This document shows, piece after piece, positions 46,878 to 56,918 of a stretch of 64,000 nucleotides of DNA (position 1 is the first letter of the stretch; each line of letters begins with the position of its first letter). The position numbers and the translations under genes are program-made. Source of the stretch: Falciphora oryzae (taxonomy: Eukaryota; Ascomycota; Sordariomycetes; Magnaporthales; Magnaporthaceae); assembly GCA_000733355.1 (NCBI GenBank), contig JNVV01000041.1:227589-291588 (forward strand), in the 5' to 3' direction. The notes below the pieces were generated by a model. It was given only the letters and a program-made list of their open reading frames with translations. It searched no databases and was not told the DNA's origin.

Positions 46878-49288
46878 ATGGCCTCTGAACCCTCTCTGCA
46901 CCCCTCCCTGCCGACCCCGCCCTTCCTCGACATCCCAGGCGTGCCAAATTTCCGGGATCTCGGGGGCTACGCCGCGGCCGCGCATCCGGGAAAGCTCTTC
47001 AGACGCAACCTCGTCTTCCGTTCGTCTGAGCCGTCTAAACTGACGGCCGAGGGCATCCGCAAGCTGCAGGAGCTCGGTATCGCCAAGGTCTACGACCTGC
47101 GGTCTGCAACCGAGATCGAAAACCACAACGTTAAGCACGGCCACAAAGTGGTAGAGTGGGAGGGTGCCGAGAGGGTTCTCCTGTCCGCCTTTGTCGACGA
47201 GGACTACAGCCCGGAGGCTCTCGCGCTACGCTTTAGTCGCTTCTCAGGGGAGGGAACCAAGGTGAGTTGGCCTGGATGGCACGACTGCGACGGGTGGCGA
47301 GCTCCATCTGCTGCCTGGGGTGGCTCCCAATCATCCAAGATGGCCCCCTTAGTTGCGTGTGTGCCTTGGTCCAAGTGGGCCCGGGGCAAAGGAGCCTCGT
47401 CTTCCCTCTCTTTGTCTTGCCTCACGCCCTGATTGTGTGTGACGGCTCTTCCTTGTGGGGCCTTCTACGTGTTGTCGAACCCTGTTCTGCCTTTTGCTTT
47501 AGCGTCCGGTAGCTTGGTCCCGCTAGACCCCTTTCTCGACGCGTCTCCCACGACCGCTTGCACGGCCGAGCCGAGGAGCCTCCAGGGAAGCCCGACACGA
47601 AGCCCGGCCAAGCCAGCGCCATATCCTAGCATGTACATGGCCCTGACTTCGTTGTATCCTAGGGCTTTGTCCTCGCTTATGAGCGGATCCTAGAGGTCGG
47701 GGCGCTGGCGAGCCATCCGTACCGCCCTTTCCGCACCATCCTCGAGCAGCTCTCGGCCGAGGAGCCGCCGGCGCCGATGCTGTTACACTGCAGCGCGGGC
47801 AAGGACCGGACGGGCGTCATCTGTGCCGTCTTGCTCAGCCTGTGCGGCGTCGAGGACGAGGTGGTCGCGCACGAGTATAGCCTGACCGAGGCTGGACTCG
47901 GTCACCGGAACCAAGAGTTCGTCTCGGCCCTTGCTGCAAGCGGGCCTCTCGAGGGTAACGTTGCAGGAGCGGCGAGGATGGTCAGCGCGCGGTGAGTTGT
48001 TTTGTGTGCTCGTCTTTGTTGCCTTGGTCTTGGATTGTTCTTTGTTTGCTGCACTCCCACGCATATCCCTGGCCGGTCCACTTAGAGACGCACTATTATT
48101 AAGCGCTCTCCGCTGGCGTTTGCTGTGATAACCCCCAACATCACGCCAGGCCATCTGGTAGTGCTTGGCTTGTATTGTGGGGGTGGAGTTCCATCACCCG
48201 CCGCCTGCTGCTGCCCCTTCATCTACGCTCAGTAAGTGCTAGGGCTGAGATCGCTGCGCTCCACTGCCGACTGCGGCGATTGGGTCGGTTGAGATTGTGC
48301 CGCTTGATAGCCCTTCCGACCCCACGTGGGAATGACGGCGGCCGGGCCTCGTGGCCCAGCGGCCAGCCATGTGGCCGGATGGGGGCCGGCTGCGGCGGTG
48401 GGCTCCGTCTCGGCTCGCGTCTGCGGGGGCGGCGTTGTCGCCATNNNNNNNNNNNNNNNNNNNNNNNNNNNNNNNNNNNNNNNNNNNNNNNNNNNNNNNN
48501 NNNNNNNNNNNNNNNNNNNNNNNNNNNNNNNNNNNNNNNNNNNNNNNNNNNNNNNNNNNNNNNNNNNNNNNNNNNNNNNNNNNNNNNNNNNNNNNNNNNN
48601 NNNNNNNNNNNNNNNNNNNNNNNCACCCCCGCCTCTCCCCTTAATTCTGAGTCTCCTTATCCCCACGCTATCACCGGGCTGTTCAAGATCCCGGCGCCAT
48701 CCACGGTCCCGACCCGGGTCTTGCACCCGCGATCAAAGCATCGTGCGCACTGGCCCATTGGCGCCAGTCATTAGCCGCCCGCTGTACAACGGCCATGGGC
48801 ATCAAACCGTTCTTCCTTATCTTCCGGCCCCTGGCGTACTGGGCTGCGCCGTCGCCGATCCTGCAGCGCGGGGTGCCTTGTCTGGCTGAGTTAGCCTACA
48901 TGAGAAGGGTGTTTTGTGGATATAGTGGAAGGCACAGGAGATTCGTTAGGAAGAAGTTGTACAGCTCAGTTGAGCGAAGAAGGGAGAGACTAGGAATGAC
49001 GCACAAAAACGAACCCGGACTGATGATGATCTTCACGATCTTGGATCCCCTTGCTGGAATAACAGTAAGCAAACGATGCTGGACACCCTTGCCATGCTGC
49101 GCGACAAGTACGGGTCCGTCGAGCGGTACGCCATGGAGCACTGCGGCCTCAGCGCCGAGGCCCTCGAGCGGCTGCGCAAGAATCTGCTGGTCGACGCGGG
49201 CAGCGACGGGGGGCCGCCCCTGGACTGGAGGCGCAACGCGGAGCTCGCGGAGGAGGTGAGGAAGGTCTATGTCGTCACCAGCGCCTGA
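46878..49288 (+). CDS. Tyrosine/serine phosphatase, Y_phosphatase3 family
   Basis: Three exons: 46878-47261, 47663-47991 and 49066-49288, giving 311 residues with all junctions in phase. This is the atypical fungal dual-specificity-like phosphatase family. The N-terminal signature IPGVPNFRDLGGY (about 19-31) leads into FRSSEPSKLT and VYDLRSATEIE. The catalytic P-loop HCSAGKDRTG places the nucleophile Cys at 171 and the Arg at 177. The C-terminal helices (MLDTLAMLRDKYGSVERY and LSAEALERLRKNLL) complete the family length. Introns are 401 bases and at least 1074 bases; the second contains an assembly gap. Substrate unknown; related proteins act on phosphotyrosine, phosphoserine or phosphoinositides. 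Confidence 0.9.
48445..48623. other. Assembly gap (179 N) inside phosphatase intron 2
   Basis: A block of N between two GC-rich flanks. The flanks lie in the second intron of the phosphatase gene, so the real intron length is unknown. Confidence 0.98.
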
Positions 49289-49510
49289 GGTTAGCGGGCC
49301 GAGGCCCTGCTGAGAGGATCCGAACCAAGCCATGAAGGACTTATTATATAGACCAGAAGATACGGCTATCAGATAGACTTGCATGGTGCTGGACTTTGGG
49401 CAATGTCTCGCACGGCGGGTTGGCGAGCAGATACGATGGTGTTTGGCATATACATCAATTCATTGGTGTTTGCTACGGTTGGGTACAGGATGCTACAAGC
49501 CGGTCGGTGA

Positions 49511-50846
49511 CTACGAGACCTCGGTCGGGATCTTGACCTGGCCCTTCTTGCGGTCGAGGAACATGGCGCCGTAGCGCCAGCCGACGGCGTGGCGCGACCT
49601 GCCGCCCTTGCCGACGGTGTCGACGTTGTAGTCCTTGAACCTGAACTCTGTGCCGCGGTTCGACTTCACCATGGTGGTGCGCTCGAGCTCGGCGTCGGCG
49701 GCGGCGGCCTTCTTGTCGGCCAGGGCGCGCTCGGTCTCGGCGGCGGCCTTGCGGAACGCGTCCTGAGCGTCGACGGGCGCCACCCCCTGGACGGCGACGA
49801 GGCGCTCCATCTCGACGAGCTCCTTGTGCGGGATGCGGGCGTCGGCGGGCAGCATGCTCCGGTTGAAGGCCTGGGCGGCGTCGGCGCGCGTGAAGTCGCG
49901 CGACTCGGACACGGGCACGAAGAGCTGCTGCGTCGTGAAGGTGTGCACGGGGATCTCGTTGAAGGGCTCGTGCTTGTTGCCCGGGAAGGTCTGGGGCACC
50001 ATGCTCAGGATCGCCTTGGCGTAGGGGCGGGCGAGGGGCTTGTTCTTTTTTTTTTTTTTTTTTAGGTGTTGAGAGGGGTTAGCCGCTTTTTTTTTTTTTT
50101 TTCCCTTACAACATTAAGAGACAAAAAGAAGCAGTAGTGGCAGGTATTTCCCGGAATCAGAGAGGCTCGCAAAGCTAATTGTGTAACCATGGGTGCATGT
50201 CTTCAAGACTAATCGATTTTTTGTTTGGAATCATCATATAGGGAATCGCAGTGCATAGGGTTGGGCAAAAAAAAAAAAAAAGGAACCGAAAAGTAGCGCC
50301 TACCTTTGCGACCCAGTCCCTCTCGACCTCCTTGAGCCTCACGACAGCGGCGACGCGGCGGACGTCGACGCCTAGCTCGGCCGACACGGCTAGCATGGCC
50401 TCGCCGTGGACCATGACGCGCTGCCAGATGTCCTCGCGCAGCTCCTCGGACAGGACCCGGTGGCTCTGGAACTGCGGGTTGAGCGGGAAGGGCTGGCGCG
50501 AGTTGGCCGTCCGCAGCTGGCCGACGGGTATGTAGCTCGGCCGCGGGTGGCCGGGCTGGCCCTGCGGCTCAGCGAGCTTGGACTTTTGCCGCTTGATCCA
50601 CTGCCAGAAGAAGCGCCGCAGCCTCGTCTCGGCCGCCGCCGTGGCCGAGAAGCCCCTGCTCTGGTGTTGTCGTGACGGTGATGGTGTTGCTGCCGGCGCT
50701 GCTGCTGTTGACCTTGCGGCGGACGGTATTATGGATGTGGAGGAAGGGAAGAGGAGGGAGGATGCGCGGGATGATGTGGAGGAGCACGAGGCGCAGTCTG
50801 CGACCTGCCGCCATTGGCAGGCCGCCGTGGGTAACCTTGGAGGCAT
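49511..50846 (-). CDS. Mitochondrial small-subunit ribosomal protein mS45 (Bot1/MRPS35 family)
   Basis: Two exons, 50846-50304 and 50044-49511, 358 residues. The start is the first ATG (MPPRLPTAACQWRQ); upstream the frame opens only with GTG. The N-terminus is Ser/Ala/Arg-rich with few acids, as expected for a matrix targeting peptide (about 1-70, ending near RGFSATAAAETRLRRF). The mature part has the Bot1p-family blocks: LRRFFWQWIKRQKSKL, FPLNPQFQSHRVLSEELRED, VSAELGVDVRRVAAVVRLKE, KPLARPYAKAIL and a C-terminal RHAVGWRYGAMFLDRKKG. In yeast the homologue is a component of the small mitoribosomal subunit that affects respiration. The 259-base intron ends in AAG preceded by an unbroken run of A, and contains two other long homopolymers. 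Confidence 0.87.
50045..50303 (-). other. Homopolymer-rich intron of the mS45 gene
   Basis: On the coding strand the intron contains T15 (50281-50267), A16 (50102-50087) and A18 (50063-50046). The A18 run is followed directly by the G of the AAG acceptor. A CTAAC branch point (GGCTAACCCC) lies just before the last A run. The exon join is fixed by phase and by the family sequence on both sides. Confidence 0.8.
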
Positions 50847-52008
50847 GGCGGATGGACTGGATGAAGTGGTATTACGGGGAAGGAATGAGTGCTGGTCAAG
50901 GCTGGTCAAGGCCAGGCAGGAAAGGTTTTTTCCCCCAGAGGATTGGCAGAGCAGTGACACGATATTCCGCGTCTCACCAGCTCAATGCCTACGGCCTCTT
51001 GACCATTCTGCGCAGAAATCCCAGTAGTAAGGTATTTGAAAGGGCTCCACAGATTGAGAGGGGGATCTGAGCTATTATCGTCGTTGTCGTCGTCTTCGTG
51101 CGGCGGTCGTAGCCGTCGCGTGGTGGAGGTTGTCAAAGCGTAGGAGAAGACAAGCTTCAAGAAAATTTCGTCGTCAAATCGAAGCTCGGAATTGGCACAG
51201 TGGGGGGGGGGGGAGACGGGTCTGTGGCACGGACCACTTCCCCGTAAATTCAGTGGATGAATGATGAGCCGCCGCCGAGAGAGTCACGTGGCAGTGCTTT
51301 GGGGTCATCAGCTAGGTAGTAGCAAAACTCTCTCTGGACGATATAGAATTTATTACGATACTTCTTCTTTGTGGTGATATTTACCTCAAGGAAGGGCGCG
51401 CCCTTGGCCTGTCTAGGGATGGGTGAAGGGGGAAGAGGGTAAGCAACAGCAAGGTTGACGACGGCCCACGTATTCCCCTCAAACATATCATCTCAACAAG
51501 ACAAGATCAAACAACAGAGCATCCCTCGGCCGGATTGCGGCCCAGAGATCCGGCCCGGAGATCGTGTGCGTCTGGGCAAGAACAAAGACTCCTCGCGATC
51601 AACTTCCTCGAAACAAAAAAAAAAAAAAAAAAAAAAACCCTGCCTCCACAAGCCTCCCGAGGCGAAATCACAAAACACCATCGCTCGCTCGCTGTCGTTT
51701 ACATTGCAAGGTCATGTTGTGTCTGCGCCTGTGCGTGCTATGAGACAATAAGGGTCATCCTCCTGGTGATAGCGTACATGGTTCGTGTCCATGATAACCC
51801 GCCAGGGTGTGAACATTATCTCCTCTCGAAAGTTGTTGATGACAACAGGGGAGTGGAACGTGGATTAAAAAATATCGGGCAAGCCAAAGCGTCGGGTCCC
51901 AAGCAATATGAAAAAGGGGAGCCAGCTCGTGTATCGTGGCACCCCCGCCGGTTTCGCCTCGTCTTTTCCCTTGTGTTTTCTTGATTAGTTCGTCGGGCGC
52001 CTTGATCA
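50847..52008. other. Intergenic region between mS45 and SSK1
   Basis: This is the promoter region of mS45 and the 3' region of SSK1. It contains an A23 run at 51615-51637 and a GC-rich GTC/GTT repeat-like stretch near 51070-51110. No gene is recognised. Confidence 0.65.
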
Positions 52009-55000
52009 TCATAGCGTCGAGTTGCTTGTGCCTGTGGCGGTGGATGAACGATTCTTTTTGCTTTTTGTTTTGGCGAATGGCGTTTTCTTCAACTCCGCCT
52101 CACGAAGCTGTTTTTGTGCAAAGTCTTTCCACTGTCTCCAGCCGTCAAAGTCAATGAGGGCCTGCATGCATCCCCATTCCATGATCTTCTTCTCAAACCA
52201 GACGAAATTAACGGGCTAAGACGGCAAGAGGGAGAAAAGTCAGCATTTTCGAAATCCGACTTGGTAAAAATGAAGGCACCAGCCTGCTCAGGGAGAGAAA
52301 GAAACCCACCTTGGTCAAAAAGTCATTGCATCCCGCCGCGAGTGCCTCGTGCCTGTCGCTCTGAAGAGAGCTGGCTGTCAGGGCAACGATGATGACGGGG
52401 CTCTTGAAATCTTCCGGGTTGGGGAGCTTATCCTCGTCCCTTGTATCGCCGTTGACATCGTCAGGCGCGCTGCTGGCGGAAGACGAAAATACGCCAATCG
52501 AGTTCACACGCTCGAGCCTGCGGATCTCGCGCGTGGCGTCGAGCCCGGACATGACGGGCAGCTGAATGTCCATGAGCACCAGGTGGAAGCCGCCCTGGCG
52601 CCACTTGTCGACGGCCTCCCGGCCGTTGACGGCGGTTTGCCAGCGGACCTTGAGTCTCTTCACAAAAACCTCGAGCAGTCGCAGATTGATGGGATTGTCT
52701 TCGACTATGAGCACGTTGATGGGCGGTACACCTCCACTAAAGATGCCCAGCGGCAGGAGCGGGTGCTCAATCGCCTTCTTCGGCTTTTTGGGCCGAGCGG
52801 CGACGGGCCGAGGCGACGCCACCCTAGCTGGCACCCCCGGTGGCGGTGTCGCGACGACTTGTATGGCAGGGTCTGCGGCCGGAGGCGTCGGCATCGGCGG
52901 CGCCGTCGGGGGCGGCGCAGCAGCTTGATCTAGAATGGAGGCAACGGAGGTGTCAGAAGTGCGGGATCGGGCCACATGTGAGACGGGACGGCCGGGTTGG
53001 CGATGGAGGCAGCTGGGAGGGTCGAGCTTGCCGAGGGAGACGGTGGCGGGGGCACCACCACGATGGGAGAGGAGGGCGACGACGTACCGATGTTTGCGTT
53101 TGCGGCTAGTTGGGCGGCCTGCTGAGCGCTCATAAGGTTCAGGATCGTGGGCGACGAGGTGTGCTGCCTGCCGAGACGCGGACGATCGGGCCTATCCCTA
53201 TAGGCGCGAGTTCTAGTCCCGCCGGGCGAGGGGATCTGCGGGACCTGGCCCGTGTTGATCACGCTGATGCTGTGCGGGTGGGCCGTGATGCCGTTGGAGA
53301 GGGAGATGCTGTGCGGGTGGGCAGTGATACCGTTGGGGAGGGAGACGCTGTTGACAACGGCCGGGCCAAAGTAGTCGGTGCCGTTCTCGGGCGGACGATG
53401 GTCTTCGGAGGGCGGGCCATAGTACACGGCGTTCATCTGGAGGTGCGGCGGACCAGAACGGGGCGACGGCCTAGGTGTCCTACGCAATGGCACGTCTATG
53501 ATGAGCGCCTCCTCGACGGACTGACCGCCGGGGAAGTAGGCCTCGAGGGTGCGGATCATGTGCTCGTCCGGGCCAAGCGCACGCTCGCGCTGCTGCTCGC
53601 GCGGGATGATGCGCAGGGTCAGATCGGGCGAGTCGAACTGGCGGCCGAGCGAGTTTGCGTACTTGCGCAGGATCATGTCGCGCACGTCGTCGACGACATC
53701 GTCCTCATTGATGGTGATCAGCGTCGCCGAGGCGCTGGGCCGTCTGACCCAGATCTTCCTCTTGTTCGGCATGGCGGCCAATTGATCGCCGTTCAGGCCG
53801 AGCAGCTCATCTGCGCGGGCGCCTCCGCCGAGCAGAGCCTGGAGCAGCTGGACCGCCTGCAGGCCGGGCGCAGCGGACGTCGGGGCCGGCGGGGGAGGTC
53901 GCCCGGTGGTCGCGTAGCTGTGGGACGTGGTCGACAGGCGGCGTGCGGCAATGGGGCTGTCGGGCGCGGAGTCGGCCACGGGCGGAATCTGCGGATGGCG
54001 GGCGGCGACAGGGGACGTCGGCGACGAGCCCAGCAGGTAGGACTGGGCCTGTGCGGTGGCGCGCAGGGCGTGGGTGGCGTCGGGGCCGTAGGGCCTGGGC
54101 CCGGACGACAAGGAGGCGGTCGGGGCTTTGGGGGTGGGCGTGCCGCTGCCGGTGCCAGGACTCGCGGGGTACGAGCACAGGAACAAATCGTCGTCGTCGG
54201 TTGTGGTGGCAGCCGAGTCGGTGCTGGTTGAGGGATCCTGGGGATGCTCGTGGATGCTGGGCAGGGTGGGCTGCAGATCCTTCCCCATCTTGTCGCTGGC
54301 ACGCTGGTCCGCACGTCCTGAATCGCTCGACTGGTGCTGCTGGTGCTCGGCAGAGTCAGTTGGCGCTGGCCGCGCCGGAGACGCCGGCACAGGCCCGTCC
54401 GCCGAAGCTGGCGAACTCTGCTGATGTTGCTGGTCTTGCTCGCCGGGCCCCTCGTGCTCGTCTCTAACGGAGGAGCTATTACGATTAATATTTATATTAG
54501 CTGTCGTGGGCTGCTGGCCGTCGGCCGCGGGCGCAGTGTTTGTCTTGGCCGCTGTAGCCGGGTCTGGAGCACCAGAAACTGGAGCTGGCTCTAGCTGTAG
54601 CTCTGGCTGTGGCTCTGGTTCTTGTTGTGCTGGATTTGGTTCTGGCTCTGGCTCCGGCCCTGGCTTTGGATCTGGCCCGACTGCGTCTGCTGCTTCTGTT
54701 GCCACGCTAGGGCAAGACTGGTCCCCTGCCGCTGATTGTGCGTCCTCCTTCGCTTCTCCTGTGGCCGCAGGCTCGGGCTCTGGCTCCTGCTTTGGCTCCG
54801 GTGCTGGTGCTGGCTCTGGTGCTGGCGCGGCGGCGGGCGGGAGTGGGGACTGTTGCAGCGGCCAGGGCCCGGCGCTCGGCTCCTCATCTAGGATCATGGA
54901 CGAGAGGACATCCTCGCCGGCGGCGTGGCCATTGTCGGTGTGGTTGCTGCGGCTGGACGGGAGCCTCTCGGCGAAGGAGGCTGGGCGCAAGCTGGCAGCG

Positions 55001-55122
55001 AGCGACCGCGGACGGCCGGCGGGCGGACTATGCGTGTCGCAGCCTGTGGGCGACTCGATTGAGGGAGAGGCCGAGGCCCGTCGCTTAAACTTGGCCCTGA
55101 TACGGCTTGCGAGCTCTCCCAT
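52009..55122 (-). CDS. SSK1: Response regulator Ssk1 (HOG osmostress pathway)
   Basis: Three exons: 55122-53088, 52929-52310 and 52215-52009, 953 residues. Ssk1 receives phosphate from the Sln1-Ypd1 type phosphorelay in the cytosol; the unphosphorylated form activates the Ssk2-type MAPKKK. The start MGELASRIRAKFKRR is the first ATG. A long disordered N-terminal half (Glu/Pro, Ser, Gln repeats) contains a conserved fungal Ssk1 block around 440-540 (KRKIWVRRPSASATLITI and DLTLRIIPREQQ). The receiver domain runs about 749-920: acidic pocket Glu755/Asp756 (VLIVEDNPIN), phosphoacceptor Asp799 (LVLMDIQLPVMSG), Thr863 (ALTAS), Lys885-Pro886, then WGCMQALIDFDGWRQW. The last intron separates Lys885 from Pro886. 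A Ser/Asp-rich insertion (about 821-853) lengthens the loop after helix 3. Confidence 0.96.
53266..53343. repeat. 39-base tandem repeat (2 copies) in SSK1
   Basis: Two adjacent 39-base units (53266-53304, 53305-53343) differ at a few positions and encode repeated LSNGITAHPHSIS / LPNGITAHPHSIS, at residues about 594-619, between the conserved central block and the receiver domain. Confidence 0.9.
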
Positions 55123-56918
55123 ATCAAGCCAGGAGCCAAACAAGCCCGGCCGGAAACGGGCTGTGAAGGGACTGGAAAGGGATGGAATTTTGGTTTTCTG
55201 ACGCCCGCTACTGTGAATCGCTGGTCACTCTGCGATGGCTCGGCTCCTCGCTTCAACTCCTCGTTCCACTCCCACCTGCTCGGCTATGGATGGAGCCCGC
55301 TGCAATCGATTCGACAAGGAGGGCAGGCGCCACCGGGCACATGAACTTGGGCACCTATCCTGGCCGCTGCCGTCAATATTGCGTCCACTGTTGCTGTGGC
55401 TGCGGCAGGCGTGGCTGCTGAAATTCAATTGATTTCGAGTGCTGGGGGTGCTGGAACGGTAGCGTAGCCGCGGCGAGATAGACAGGGGGTCTGAGGCTAG
55501 AACGCGGTCTATTTGGCGTCGCTATTCGGCGTCGCGATGCGGAAGTGGGAGCCGGAGGATCGAGGTCGATGTCACATTCGAAAACAGCTAGACACGAAGA
55601 TATACTTGACTCTCAGTGTCCGGACAGGGCTGGGTTTTCTGGCCTACAATGCAAGGAGAGCGCACATATTTGTTTATTCGCATCGATCGCATCCGCGTGG
55701 AGCTGCTTGGTGCGGGCACGCGGTGCTGTCAATCCTGTACTGTGCTCCCATCCCATGCATGGATGCTTTTTGCCTGCCCAACGAGACGGCAGTTTTGGCC
55801 ACTCTTCACTCTGGCCCTGAGCAGAGCCCAAGCTGGAGCCAACGGGAGCGCCAGACGGCACCCCGGACGGCAATACCTAACCTTTCCCGGGCCGAAGAGT
55901 TGAGGGCGGCCCAGCGCAGCCAGCAGGGCAGGGAGAGAGAGAGAGACAAAAAAGAAATCCGCAGGATTGAAGCCCAATTGGCAATTTCAAAACATGCCGC
56001 ATCTTCGCTAGGCTAACTGCAAATGGCAGCCGACCCGGCGCAAAAGCTCCATTCCTGCGCATCAGCCCATTCGAGGGAAAGAGATCGATCGATCTGCACC
56101 GAGGCAGACGATGTGCGAGAGCGTTTCGTCCAGCGGGCATTGCATTGGAAACAACGGCCTTCAATAGCGAGGCGAATTCCCCTTTTCGTGTGATCACCAG
56201 ACTTGTCTTAGCTTTTGGGGGAGCACAGAAGACTCAACGACGGGACGGACTGGCCCACGGCCCACTACAGCAAGCACATGCCTATCCACCCGGATGGAGG
56301 CACCACAGCACAATCCAAGATGCGAGACCCCGCCTCTGACTGGCTCAACGGCTTCTGTCCTGTCGCACGATCGCACCGCCATACACGCACCTCGTTTCAA
56401 CATTTCCTTGGTTCGTTTCGCTACACTAGAGGGACTCGGGGCTTCACACGCCCGCTGGGCCCGTTGTTTGCCGCTGCAACGCTCCTCTTGGGCTCCTCCT
56501 AGCTCTGCCGTGGCGCTGCTGACTCCGGCCAACCGTGGATCCGCCACACGACCGCGTGTCGTTGCTGTCGATCATTGCCTTGCATCCTCAACATGCAAGC
56601 CTCAAGACGACACAGGTCCCCATTTGACGGCCGAGTTACGAGGCTTTCTCGCCACGATCAGACCCGGGTTCAAGGGGGGCGAGGCTTGCTTGCCGTGCTT
56701 GTCTCCTTGCAAGGCGTCACATCGCCACGTCGACAGATGCGTCCTCGCTCAGATCCCTACCCCGGCCTGGGCAGCAAGCAGAGCAGGGTCGACGCTTGCT
56801 CGGCGACACATGTTAGAGTAAAACATTCGACAGGCACGTCCAACGTCAGCTTCACCGCACATCTTGGCCATTATTATCGTCTATATCGCCCAGGGTCTAC
56901 TTATCACGCCTGTCTAGC
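55123..56918. other. Intergenic region between SSK1 and the GH95 gene
   Basis: This is the promoter region of SSK1 and the 3' region of the fucosidase gene. A short GA-rich run lies near 55930-55950. No gene, RNA or repeat is recognised. Confidence 0.65.

Noticed and set aside
53110..54231. 373-codon plus-strand frame antisense to SSK1
   Set aside because: Same composition effect; the minus strand encodes the conserved Ssk1 block here.
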